A stretch of DNA of 64,000 bases from Conus ventricosus (GCA_018398815.1 CM031616.1:75465369-75529368); one strand, 5' to 3'. Positions 32,826-43,839 are shown, numbered from the stretch's first letter. Program-made: numbers and translations. The notes: a model not told the origin generated them from the sequence alone.

Positions 32826-35800
32826 TTATTTTTTTGATTTAAATAAATATTTTGAGTTAGAAAAGAAACTCAGCAATGGATAAGATATATGAAGGTCCAG
32901 ACGAATTGCTTGAAGCAATGCAAGAAGATTTATCAAAAGCTTTAAATGATATCAGTCTAGATGTCATTGATCCAGCAAGCGTACGGGCAAGCGTTGGTCA
33001 TGCTATTTCTCAAGTTCCAAGTAAACTAACAATAGACCCGCCAGTTAAAGTAATGTTAGCTGTTTTAATCGACTATGCAACAATAAATGAAGAAAAATCT
33101 AGAAGTCTGGGTCTCGACTAAACAACAGACTATTCTTTCTCATAATGACTTAACACCCGGTTGGGCAGACCAGCTGCTTACACAGTTTGATGTGGCCGCT
33201 GAAGAAGCCAAATGAGAGGCTCTGGTTGGTCAGAGGGCGAAGTCCTAGAGATCAGATTAAAACAGGCTAAGTATGCACCGATTGTAGGCAAGGCGTACAT
33301 TCCACTACCTCCAGCATTGGTAGCAAAAAGAGCAGTTTTAAACATAAAGAATACAGACGACAAATGTTTTATGTGGTGTGTTCTCGCGAGGCTGCATTAC
33401 GCCCGCAAAAACGCAGAGAGAGTGGTCTAACTATCACCCTTACATCAATGATCTTAACTTTAGTGGAATATCCTTTCCTGTCTAGTATAGACCAAATTGA
33501 TCAGTTTGAAGAACAAAACAAACCAATAACTGTTAATATCTACACATGGGATGAGGAAACAAATCTACAGCCTATTAAAGTGTCCAAGAACAGTCCAACA
33601 ATAGGCGAACCAGACAAAAATCATGTGGACTTACTACTGATGCTTTCACCAGCAGGGCTACCGCATTACACATTGATACGAACAATGAGTAGATTATTGC
33701 GGCATACTTCAAAACATTACCATAAACAAGAATTCTGTAGAAAATGTTTAACAAGAATTCCATCTGTTCAAGCCGCAAGCGAACATAAGAAACATTGTAT
33801 CGGCCCAGTTGACTGTAATACAGAACTAATTACGCCTCCAGAAGGCAGTAAAGTTAGTTTTAAGAACTGGAAACGGATGCAAAATTCTCCATACGTAGTT
33901 TACGCAGACTTCGAATCACTCATTGTTCCTTATGAGGGGCCAACCCCACAGAAACTTCTAAAAACAGACAAAAAGAGTAATCACCAGATTTGTTCATTTG
34001 CCTTCATCGTTGTTAGGTCAGACGGTGTCCATTCAGCACCAGAATTATATAGAGGACCAAATGCTGCAGAATACTTCTTAAAACGCATGCAGCAAGTGCG
34101 TAATGGCTGTTCTAATAATCTGAATCTCTCAGACATTATTATGACTCCTGAAGATCAACAACAGTATGACTCAGCCACACATTGTTGGATTTGTGGTTTA
34201 GGCCTCTCATCAGACGCAGCGAATCCAACAGTAAGAGACCATGATCACATTAGCGGAAAGTTCAGAGGAGCAGCGCACAGTAAATGCAATCTTCAACTAA
34301 AGTTTGAACCAAAGACATGGAAGCTGCCTGTATTCTTTCATAACTTGCGAGGTTACGACTCTCACCTTATAATGCAAGCAGTAACCGACGCCTTTAGGGT
34401 GTCATGCATCGCACAGTCATCAGAAAAGTACATGTGTTTCACTTTAAATAACATGTCTTTTTATGACTCTATGCAGCACATGATGGGTTCATTAGAGTCA
34501 CTAGCTATGTCCTTAAAGTCCTGCCCAATAACGGAAGAATATTTTGACTCAACTCTCGTTAGAAAGGGTGTTTACCCTTATGAATACATGAACAGTTGGG
34601 AAAGGTTTGAAGAAGATACACTTCCCCCTAAAGGGCGTTCTTTTCTAGTCTTAGAGGAAAGGACATCAGTGATTCTGATTACCAGCATGCTCAAGATGCG
34701 TGGCAGAAGTTAGATTCTAAAACGATGGGAGACTATCATGATTCATACTTGATGGCCGATGTATGTTTGTTGGCAGACGTCTTGAAAATTACAGAAAGAC
34801 CTGCATGAAACATTACAGCCTGGATCCCGCGCATTATATTTCTGCGCCTGGGATGAGCTGGGACGCTTTCTTAAAGTTTACAGGAATACAGATTGATTTA
34901 TTGTCTGACCTACCAATGATTCAGATGATTGAAAACGGATTGCGCGGAGGAATTAGTATGGCGTCGCATCATTACTGTAAAGCAAACAACAAATACTTGG
35001 ACGACTATGATCCAAGTAAAAGGTCTAACTATCTTATGTATTTAGATGCAAACAATCTGTATGGTTGGGCTATGGCGCAATCACTTCCATTACGTAACTT
35101 TAAAATGTACACAGGTGGCGGTACAAATAATATTCAAAGAGCATTAAAGTGGTTGAGCAGTTTGACGCCAGATCGGAAACGGGGCTTTATTCTAGAAGTT
35201 GACTTAGAATATCCTCAGGAACTCCATGACCTGCATAATGACTATCCATTAGCAGCAGAAAGTCTAAAGATGGCGAAAACAGAACCGCTAAACTTGTGCC
35301 TAATCTTCGAGGCAAAAAAAATGATGTCTGTCATTACAGACTTCTGCAATTTTATTTAAGACACGGTTTGAAGTTGACAGCTGTTCATCGTGTAATTGCT
35401 TTTGATCAAGAACAGTTCATGAAACCATACATCATGAAGAACACTGATCTCAGAACTAAATCCACAGATGCTTCAGAAAAAGACTTTTTCAAGCTGATGA
35501 ACAACAGCTGTTTTGGAAAGACTATGGAGAATCCGCACAAGCGCAAAGATGTCAGATTGGTCACCAGAGAGAACGAAGCAATTAAGCTGACTTCAAAACC
35601 AAATTATCAGGACTTTAGAAGGTTTCATGATCAGCTTTTTGGCATAATGATGAAAAAAAAGAAAGTCAAATTGGACAAACCTGTATTTATCGGGTTTACT
35701 GTTTTAGAATTATCAAAGCTTTTGATGTTAGAATTTCTTTATGACTACTTTAAACCCCTGTATCCAGAGTCCAGAGTACTTTACACAGATACAGATAGTT

Positions 35801-36090
35801 TTGTTATAGATATCCCTACTGAAGACATCTATAAAGACATGGAATTAGAAGTAGCTAAAGGACATGCGGGATGGTACGACACATCCGATTACCCTAAAGA
35901 TTCGCCTTTGCATTCAATTACTAACAAGAAGGTTTTAGGAAAGATGAAGGATGAATTATCTGGAAAGGTGATCAAGGAGTTTGTTGGGTTAAGGTCAAAA
36001 ATGTACAGTATTTCAAGCCAGGTGAAAACTATCAAAAAAGCAAAGGGAATATCTTGCAGTGTTGTGCAGTCAAACATATCGCATGACAAC

Positions 36091-36093
<3 letters not shown>

Positions 36094-36124
<31 letters not shown>

Positions 36125-37460
36125 CGAGCTTATATAGCGCTCTTCGATGAGAGAAGACTCATCCTCAGAGCGCTTTACAATACAGGAAAAATAAAAGTTT
36201 CCATTAACATTGCACAATATTAGGAAAAAGGCATCAAAACAATAGGTCACAAAGCAAGCACTAAAAACAGATGCACAAGCCACATCCCCCTCCCACTCTA
36301 TCCCCCCCACACACACACACACACACACACCCCGCCACCCACACACACGACATTATATGAACAACGCTCGACAAGAATTTGGGAATAGAAGAAAAGAACC
36401 AAACCCCCATCCCCACCCCCCCTCACCCGCTTCCAATTTCGTGAACAACTGCACGGGATACAATATAAAACATGCAGAAGGGAGCACCCACACCCACCCC
36501 ACACAGGGCAAACTCAACACGAAGCAACAAAAAACCACGCGCGTAAACGCACACACACGAACACACACACGCAAAAGCACACAAGCATTCAGGCACGGAA
36601 GCGCACGTGCACATACAAGAGGCGAAAGGATGGAGAATGCATGGGAAACATGCATTAACTCGTACGCTATGAAGAAAGACAAAAAGACTTCTGAAAGAGA
36701 TGCGTTTTGAGACCAGATTTGAACGCAGAGAGAGTCTGTGAAGAGCAGAGCTGGGAGGGGAGGGAGTTCCAGACAAGGGGGGCTTGATAAATGAAAGAAC
36801 GTAGGCCAAAGGATTTCAGTTTCATGCGGGGAAGCTTGAGAAGTTTGTCACTGCTAGAGCGGAGAGTGCGAGAGGGTTGATAAGTGACAAGTATGTTGGA
36901 AAGATAAGCAGGCAATGTTTCATCAAAGTGTCGGAAGGCAAGTGTTGCGAGTTTATACTGAATGCGCGCATGAATGGGAAGCCAATGTAGTCTAACTAAC
37001 AGAGGTGTGGGGTGGGTTCTTTTGGACATTTGGAAAAAAAGTCGGGCTCCCATTGTTTTGAAAACGTTGAAGTGGGTTTTAAATATCAAAGGGGGGAAAC
37101 CCGGCAAAAATACGTTACAGTAGTCGAGTTTTGAATGATGGGGGAAAAAAGAAAAGGGGGGGCGGCCCCCTTTCTGTTTTTTGATATGAGCAATTTGGGA
37201 CCCCTTTTTTCTCAAACCCAAAATGGGCCCGAACGACACAGGTGACCGTTTGGGACATTCATGGACGGGGACTACCAAATGGCCCCCCCAGACCCCTCAC
37301 CTGTCTTAAAAGGGGAAATTTTTTTTTGGTTCCATTTTGAATAGATTTTTCAAAATGCGACCCCAAAACAAACGAGGTGCTGCCAACAGAGCCTCATTTT
37401 TTAATCTTTTTAGCTTGAGTTTGTTTTTAAGCATCCTTTGATTTAACAGTTTGGGAAAAC
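36094..37460 (-). mobile_element. LINE insertion inside polB, 5'-truncated
   Basis: The insert separates two halves of one polymerase gene. Read on the minus strand it begins with reverse-transcriptase sequence and ends with (ATT)n, seen as (AAT)n at 36094-36120. The adjacent 3' terminal block (tcgagcttatatagcgctct) and a CA-rich stretch (36300-36600) form the 3' untranslated region. Its length of about 1.4 kb shows 5' truncation, usual for LINEs. Exact 5' junction and target duplication are obscured by the error-rich block from about 37030. Confidence 0.82.
36667..37278 (-). pseudogene. LINE reverse transcriptase, C-terminal part
   Basis: A 203-codon frame contains KLDYCNVFLPGFPP, LVRLHWLPIHARIQYKLATL and APLVWNSLPSQL followed by LKTHLFQKSF. 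These are the characteristic last segments of non-LTR reverse transcriptases, downstream of the catalytic FADD box, which is absent here. The N-terminal 40 codons are doubtful because the sequence above 37030 is corrupted. It lies opposite to the host polymerase gene. Confidence 0.8.
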
Positions 37461-37644
37461 ACAAAAAGCATTTTTTGGGACAAAAAACCCTTTTCTCATG
37501 TCAAACGTAAAACTGCAAAATCAAATCACATGAGATCAACAAAAGGGTTTTTTAAAAAGGGAAGTCATTAGATAGAACAAACAAAAAAACGGTGTTTGTT
37601 AATCCAGATTTTTCTTATGCTTTTTGGACATTGGGAAGGGCATA

Positions 37645-37966
37645 ATTTATCCCTTCTTAAAATTTTTTTTCCTTAACTTTATCAAAATAAAAACAATCAT
37701 ATAAACCTAAAATTCAGAAAAAATTTTTCTACTTTTCTTGAGGGGCCCGAACTTTTTTTTTTTATTTAAAGATTTTCCTTTCCCCCATGTTTAAATAATT
37801 TAATTTTTTTTTGGGTTTTTGGGCCCCTTGAGCATTTCCATGTGCTGGTAAAACCCGCAAATGTTCCCAACTAATAGCAGAATAAAAATCAAAAAAAATT
37901 TTTTCCCCAATTAATTCGGAGGCCCTTTTCCTTTTTTCATTCTGCGTTTCCCTTTCTGATTTCCAT
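37645..37966 (-). pseudogene. Small helical protein, copy 3 (corrupted)
   Basis: It is recognised by position and by residual match to 23945-24231, including the start region tttccat at 37966. Error-rich. Confidence 0.5.
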
Positions 37967-37994
37967 TTTAAAAATAAAAATATATTTATGTAAA

Positions 37995-38973
37995 AAAATT
38001 TAAAGGGGAAAACGTGTTGGTGGGATTATCTGCAGTTCTTTCCTTCACAAAAGATCTTTAAAGGCGGTTTGTTTTGTTTGTCATTTCTCGTAAAATAAAA
38101 CACGGGCGGATTCATCTTTAAAATTTCTTTTTTTTTTCTATGGTTTAAACACCCCCAAAAACTGGATGGGTTTGGGCCCCTGATGCAGTGTCCCCTTCTG
38201 TTTTCCCCCCGGCAAAAAAAAGGTCCCTTTCTTTCAACCCAAAAGGGAAATATTTTGTGGTTGTACTGGAGTCTTCAACAGAAATTATTGTTTTTTTTTT
38301 GATTTCTTGTACGGTTTTAAACCCTTTTTAAAAATTCATTATTCATTTCCCGTAGAACTGAGGGCGTCTTCTAAACCCCTTCTGTGTTGCGGAATTGTCA
38401 ATCCCCCCTCTCTGTGATATGGTAGGAGAAAATCTTTCGGCTAACTGTTTGGGTTAAAATTTTCAATAAAGCCTGTGAAATTTGAACCCCCGGGAAGGGC
38501 CCCTTTTAAAGGGAATCTATTTTTTAAAAAAATTTTTTGATTCCCCTCGGCTTTAAATTCTTTTCCGCTTTAACTTTAATCATTCGGGGGGTAAGTTAAA
38601 GGGCCTGTTGGTATATTAAATTGTATGGCAACAGCAACAGCAAAAAAGCACTCTTTTTTGTTTAAAGGTTCCCCATTTTGTATCTTTTAAGCCATGCAAA
38701 GACTGTAAATGCGTTTCTTAAATTTTTTCGGTTTTTAATCGTATTTATGGGGTAAAAATAGAAGATCCATTTTTAAAGGGGGTCGTTCGGGGTTGTATTC
38801 ACAAATTGGGGGTCTCTGTTTCGCTGGTGCGGTAAATAAATTTTCCAAATCGTTGTTTTAGATTTAACCCCCCTTTTCCCGTTTGTTCACTGACTCCAGC
38901 TGCTTGGGTTAGCTTTTTTTTGCCGTTTTATTTCCCCTTTCCCAAAATCCTTTGGGCGGGAAAAATAGATTTT
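37995..38973 (-). pseudogene. INT: Integrase, copy 3 (corrupted)
   Basis: Scattered blocks follow the copy 4 integrase in reverse, for example the cttcacaaaagatctt stretch near 38045 and the ATPQRS-type end. Dense homopolymer errors prevent reading. It is the only copy 3 evidence for this gene. Confidence 0.55.
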
Positions 38974-38984
38974 GGTTTTATTTT

Positions 38985-39402
38985 TTATTCAGCAATATTA
39001 TGCGCAACAAAATCCCCAAAGGGCATGCCAAAGACAAAAAACGGGGATTTTTTTGATCTTTTTTTTTTTTTATTTGGGTGATAAAAAATCGCTGAATTTT
39101 TGGTTGGGGGCAATTTTCGTTTGGGGCCCCCCCTTTCAAAATAATTTTCTTTTTAAACGCTTTATCAACATCTTTAAATGTGTAAGTGCATGTCCTGTTT
39201 TTTTAGTTTGTTTTTAATTTAAAAAAAAACTGCTCAATTCTCGCTTTTCCCTAGTTTATCTTTTGCTGCGCTTTGTTGCCCCAAATTCTTTGTTAGGGCC
39301 CTTTTTCCTCGCTGTCTCTCGCATTTTACTAAATGGTAATTACTTCCCTAAAAGCAAGCGAATTTAAACCCCAGCGCCCCCTTTTCATCATTACATGAAG
39401 CC
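38985..39402 (-). pseudogene. Small membrane protein (135-residue family), copy 3 (corrupted)
   Basis: Position and residual similarity to 49999-50406 identify it: gcgcaac near 39001 corresponds to VAHNIG and cattacatgaagcc near 39390 to the start. No open frame remains. Confidence 0.5.
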
Positions 39403-39414
39403 CCTTTTTTTTAA

Positions 39415-39668
39415 AAAGTATTTTTTTTTTTCATATTAAAAACCAAACAGAAATTTTTTCCTTTTTAATAGAAAATCTTTCGTAGCAAACGAAGCTGAAA
39501 AAACAGCAATCAGTTTTTGCTGAGTCTTTTTAAAATCTAGTTTTGGGCCGATCTGGGCCCGGGGTTTTTTTTTAAAAGGCTTTTACCAACCTCGTGTACC
39601 CAAATTGGGCCCCCAAAAAACGCAGAAGGGTTTTACAAGGTTGGCAACAGTTTTTTTTTTGGTCTCAT
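39415..39668 (-). pseudogene. Small membrane protein (83-residue family), copy 3 (corrupted)
   Basis: It matches 49746-49995 by position and by the aaatctttcgtagcaaacga block (39472-39492), the TKDFLV coding region in the other copy. Start near 39668. Error-rich. Confidence 0.5.
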
Positions 39669-39699
39669 TTAAAAAATAAAATAATTATAATTAAAAAAA

Positions 39700-40115
39700 A
39701 CTGAACCACGATGATCTACACAGTACGGGGCAGCTAAAACCTTCCTGAACTATGACCTACAAATGATAAAGTTGATAACCAACATTAAGCCCAAAAGGAA
39801 AGGGCTGTTATATTGGCAACATGCGGAAAAACAAACAGAAACCTCGAAATGAATTCAGCATAAAACAGATTCAACAAATTCCCCACAAGACATTGTAAAG
39901 TATATAACAGTTATAAAGTGCAACTAGGATCAGAAAGTGGAAAAGCTCGGGCAAACAGTTTTCGTTTTACACTAAACTAGTATAGATTTGTCCCATTGAT
40001 TGAACCAAGACTTTATGTTGATTTAACGCAGGTTTCCATTTAACAGACATTAAAAGTCTCAGGGTGTGAATCTGTATTACAGTTGAACATTGTTATCGAA
40101 TGATCCGGGAAATAA
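39700..40115 (+). pseudogene. 134-residue family unknown, copy 3 (corrupted)
   Basis: It matches the reverse of 49292-49710; the stretch aatgaattcagcataaaaca (39848-39867) corresponds to the NEFSIEQIQQL block. Quality improves from about 39700 but indels remain. Confidence 0.5.
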
Positions 40116-40151
40116 TTACTTTAAATCAATAGATTTGTTTCCCTTAAAAAA

Positions 40152-40598
40152 ATGACGAGCCAAAAATCAGCAGAATCAAAAAAATTGAATCCAGTAAAAA
40201 GAAAGTGACCAGTGAGAAGCATCCTGGGCGTGTTGAAGCAGGAAAAAAATTAGGGGAGTGGAACAGACAAAGAAAATTACAGTTACAGAAATAAAAACTC
40301 ATCATGAAAACATAAACACCGCCCAACGCCAGAACAAGTTGATTCAATGCCAGCTATAAAATCCATGTGATTCAAGGCCTACAGCACCAAAGTCTTCATG
40401 GAATATTGAACTTAAAACTGTTGTCATTTTTGGCGCCCTTGCTGCTGCGGGGGGCGGTTATTACGGTTATAAAATATATTAAACAATGGCGACAAAAACA
40501 AGAGCCCAAACAATCTCCACCAAAAATACAGAAGCCAAACACAAAAGTATGCCAGAACCGCCAACAACAAAAATTTTTTTGATCCATTTGAAATGAAA
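40152..40598 (+). pseudogene. Basic single-span membrane protein, copy 3 (frameshifted)
   Basis: The start ATG at 40152 (MTSQKSAES) is followed by a GRVEAGKKL-type basic block, an indel-damaged middle, a membrane helix coding block at about 40420-40470 and a Gln/Lys/Pro-rich tail (QWRQKQEPKQSPP). It is the counterpart of 48814-49265. Confidence 0.6.
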
Positions 40599-40637
40599 TA
40601 AATTTTAAGAATTTAAAATTTTTTTGATAAAAATAGA

Positions 40638-40872
40638 TCATGGCATATTATTATTTGTTTAAAATGAGGAGTCAAAAAATTTAAAGACATGGAGTCTATA
40701 AAAGACATTTCCATAGACCAAATTGTAATCAATGCGGTTGCTTAGGATGTAAGAACTTCATTAAGATCTATGCGACCAATCTTGCGCAGAGGACGCTGAA
40801 CAAGACATCCTCGACGATGACGCGTTTTTTTGAGGCGTGTGGTACTATATTAGACATCTACTATTTAAGATA
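40638..40872 (+). pseudogene. Small Cys-containing protein, copy 3 (frameshifted)
   Basis: Counterpart of the intact 80-codon gene at 48528-48770, with several single-base changes that break the frame. The Cys-rich centre (CGCLGCKNF-like) is still visible. Confidence 0.55.
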
Positions 40873-40909
40873 AAAAAAATAAAATGTATTGTTTTTTTGA
40901 CAATTATAA

Positions 40910-41165
40910 GATAACTTAAATAAGAATTTGGGTTTTGTACTTAGAGGATGACTTAATGTGACTTAAGTAAGAACTTGAGGTGACTTAATCAAGAACTTAT
41001 TAAGAACTTGAGGTAACTTAATTAAAAAACTTAATTAAGAACTTAATTAAAAAACTTGGGGTGACTTGATTAAAAATTTAAATTAAGGACTTGGGGTAAC
41101 TTAATCAAGAACTTAATTAAGGACTTGGGGTGACTTGGGGTGACTTGGGGTGACTTGGGGGTGAA
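40910..41165. repeat. Subterminal minisatellite, copy 3
   Basis: An irregular array of units like aagaacttgaggtgacttaa, about 18-30 bp apart, ends in four copies of gacttggggt. A matching array in reverse orientation lies in copy 4 at 48270-48490. It is AT-rich and non-coding, at the integrase-side end of the element. Confidence 0.85.
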
Positions 41166-41724
41166 GGTGTCAAGTGTCTCAAAGTGGAACTGGGCCACTT
41201 GCTTTGTGACTGAAGACCAGCAACTAGGTCAGACGTTCCTACTGTGATCAATTGGAAACCCCGTTTGCCGCTGAGCTTTGAGGTCAAGGATCACAGTAGG
41301 GTCGTTTGACCTAGTTCGCCCGCTGTTCCTCTTTTTCTCAACCAGGCTTGCAACTGGCTTTGGCAGAGGTTACAGCAGTTATTGCTGTAGCCGAGCTTTT
41401 ATGGCGGCTCTAATCGCCAGTAGTCATCCGTCATTGGTATTTGGAGCATTTATATGGAGACGTGCTGGCTACAAAACTACTCCTCTCCTACTTTGGGAGA
41501 TGTACTAAGGTCTGCCTAGCCCCATCTAGTTTGTTTGCCAGAACACCTGGAAATCGTTATTCAGTTTGCATAAGCCTAATGATGCTTTGACGTTTGCTAC
41601 CCCAGTTCATTTATACTGATTCCTAGCTTGGAAATTTAGATAGTTGTAAAACACACAGAAAGTTGAATAAGTTTTCAGCATACAAATCAGCAATATGCAG
41701 GATGGCGAGCATGACATTGAAGCG
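41166..41724. other. Accessory spacer of copy 3, no gene recognised
   Basis: It includes one unit (about 41283-41325) related to the 52 bp tandem repeat of copy 4 (agggtcgtttg-cctagttcg). An open frame of 76 codons at 41278-41508 has no recognisable features. Nothing else is seen. Confidence 0.5.
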
Positions 41725-41945
41725 GGTGAAGTAAGGTCTATTTTTTAGAAAAAACCGTTCGGATCCGAACGGTTTTGTCAGTCCACCAGACTTGAAAAAC
41801 AGGTGACGTAAGAATCTATTTTTAGAAAACCGTTCGGATCCGAACGGTTTTTACCAGTCTGACAAAGCAGGACCGTTGAAGCAGGTGACGTAAGAACTAT
41901 TTTTAGATACCGTTCGGATCCGAACGGTTTTACCAGTCCCACAAA
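41725..41945. repeat. Three tandem units each with a perfect palindrome and TGACGTAA
   Basis: The palindrome accgttcggatccgaacggt occurs at 41754-41773, 41829-41848 and 41909-41928; the first two extend to 26 bp with A/T ends. Each is preceded by gtgacgtaagaa-ctattttta or a variant. TGACGTAA resembles CRE/ATF-type sites. Spacing is 75-80 bp. A cruciform, a dimeric protein-binding site or a terminator are all possible. Confidence 0.85.
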
Positions 41946-42139
41946 GCTTGAAAGCAATTCAGACTTCAGATTGCCAGAACTTTCTAAAATTCTTCATTCT
42001 CAGACATGTAGGTTTTGAATTTTATGGCGTTTGTTCAGTAAATCATCAAAACTCATTCCCAGTTTATGAAACTTGGAAAGTGTAAAAGGCGTTTGACAGC
42101 AAATCATCCCTTTTTGCATATGAATCATGAATGAGAAAA

Positions 42140-42560
42140 TTTTTCTTTAACAAAAGACTCACGACTGCTTCATTGTTTTTGATTTTTGAAACACTTGTTT
42201 TGCTTTTCCAAGCTGAAACCCAAAATCAAATGAATGGGTGATGGTTTTTCGTTGATTAAATTTCACAACCTTCCAGCTTTTCTTCACAAAAGGAATCATG
42301 TCCTGAACGCTTTTAAAATCTATTAAATTTCTCAACATCATCCTCTGATACATCAGTCTCGCCATCTTGTACAAGTTTTCCCTAAGAAAAGTAATCCAGC
42401 TCGGTTATGTTGCTCCATATTAAAAGAGACTCTTCGGGACAAAGTAAAATTTTCGAGTTCTTGACTCAAACCAGTTGTAGGCGCCAAGCATTCTACAATT
42501 TGTTCGTCTAATTCTTGGTATTCTGAAAATCATTCAAACTGTCACTTTCCATTTTGAGAG
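42140..42560 (-). pseudogene. Unrecognised accessory gene of copy 3, frameshifted
   Basis: On the minus strand an ATG near 42555 (MESDSLNDFQ) leads into an acidic stretch with ELDEQIVECL and then, after frameshifts near 42520 and 42370, a basic Lys/Phe-rich block (DMIPFVKKSWKVVKFNQRKT) that stays open to a stop near 42159. The upstream region has a CCAAT box (ccaatcagc, minus strand, about 42748-42756), as eukaryotic promoters do. No counterpart is seen in copy 4 and no known family is recognised. The fragments may not belong to one gene. Confidence 0.4.
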
Positions 42561-42947
42561 ATATCAGATATTTTAAAACGCACACAGCAGAAATATGCCC
42601 ACACACTCAGTTGTCCCAATCCCAAACCAAAATTTTAAAGTCAATCACTTTTTTTCCAGAAAACATACAACTTCACAGCTCAACAACTAGCAAAGAAAAG
42701 CGAGACCGAGCTGCCGTGTAAGCCCAGCACTTAAAATTTTAACCCCCCCGCTGATTGGTCGGCTGTAACATCAGCCCATCGCGTGATCGCATGTCTGGCC
42801 ACGTAGTAAGTAATCGGATAGGCGGAGTCCTTAGGCAGGTCGACAATTAGCATTTGTTTTACGGGTGGGGTTCAGCGGGCTGCTGCTTTTTCCCCCCCGT
42901 TACACCCATGGGGTATGTTCAGCCACTGCTGCTTTCCCTACGTTATC

Positions 42948-43137
42948 TCTGAAAAGTTTTGTAAATTAGTTTTGAAAACGGACAATCCTACACAGTATGT
43001 TTGTTTGTAGATAATCGTTATTTTTTTTGTTTTTGAAGTCTTACTTGTCAGAGAACTATAAATTGCCGCTTTTAGGTCATCGCCCGAAAACTTGTTTGAG
43101 GGCGAAGTGAGTTAGAAGCAGCATTTTATAGTTCTCT
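42948..43137. repeat. Right terminal inverted repeat with hairpin, copy 3
   Basis: About 190 bp. From the inside it starts within the last 20 codons of an ATPase gene (plus strand, ending at a TAG near 43010-43012), then shared AT-rich DNA, then an 88 bp hairpin (43050-43137) with loop region gaaaacttgtttgag. The inner stem is CATCGCCC against GGGCGAAGTG, slightly imperfect. The flank is catacg. Confidence 0.88.
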
Positions 43138-43839
43138 CATACGTCAAATTTCAATGATTTTGAATTTTGTGTCCAAAAAGGTTTACAAAGATACAGGTGG
43201 AAATTACATTTTTGCTGTCGTATCCTTTTTTTCGTATGGACCAAATATTATAATCCCTATACATTTGTTGTTATTGTTGTTGTTGTTGTTGTTGTTGGGT
43301 TAGAAGTTAATATTAAGGATGTAAGTGTTGAAAACATTGTAAATGGATGGGGACTAGAACCTGGTACCTAAGATTTTTCAATGGATTTTTTAAAAATTAC
43401 AAGCACTGTGACAATGTAAAAGCACAACAGCAGGTTGAAAACAAAATGCTTGATTTATGTTGAATCCTGAATTGAAAAAAATACTCATGGCTCAGTTCCG
43501 CCCTCTGCAGCAAAGTAGACTTGATTTTGTTTTCTGGTTTCAGATTAAGTATCCACCTTTATCACAGATGCATATATTAAGGCAGAATACAGGACAGACC
43601 ATTCAATGACTATTCTGTTTTTAACATTTGCTAAAGAAACTAAGCGATACCCTTTCGGGAAATCATTTGTTCTCTGTTGAAGGACAAACACTACATTGAT
43701 GAAATTAAGGGGGACATTAAAGCCGAAATAGAAGAGTATGCAGTAGTGCCCTATTTAAGGCAACTACCAGTTCAGTTTCAGTTTCATCAAGGAGGCGTCA
43801 TGGTGTGGACTAGTCCCTATACGCTCCACCACATGTACG

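Larger units (their letters stand above)
32876..37645 (+). pseudogene. POLB: Family B DNA polymerase, copy 3 (interrupted by a LINE)
   Basis: From MDKIYEGPDELLEAM the gene follows copy 2 with frameshifts near 33110, 33210, 33425, 33480, 34635, 34780 and 35290. The block from about 35300 holds motif B (NNSCFGKTMEN) and motif C ([11 protein letters not shown]) in one open frame. The gene is cut at 36093 by a LINE and its last roughly 180 bp resume at about 37461. Exonuclease motifs and the Zn/HNH-like insert are retained upstream. Confidence 0.82.
26037..43137 (-). mobile_element. Polinton/Maverick-like element, copy 3 (both ends present)
   Basis: Terminal hairpins lie at 26037-26121 and 43050-43137, and inverted repeats extend inward to about 26222 and 42948. 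Gene order is complete from ATPase to the small Cys-containing gene, then a minisatellite and a roughly 1.8 kb accessory region. Removing the LINE leaves about 15.7 kb, within the known Polinton size range. Flanking six bases differ (tgggtg against catacg), so no target duplication is seen. Two error-rich blocks lie within it. Confidence 0.85.

Noticed and set aside
36357..36710. Plus-strand 117-codon frame rich in His, Thr and Pro
   Set aside because: It lies in the CA-rich 3' region of the LINE, antisense to its reverse transcriptase.
41278..41508. Accessory 76-codon gene in copy 3
   Set aside because: No start context, conservation or domain; it overlaps the subterminal repeat unit.
5582..43137. 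CRISPR array or bacterial origin for the repeats
   Set aside because: The gene set, LINEs, LTRs and microsatellites are eukaryotic, and repeats are not spaced with unique spacers.
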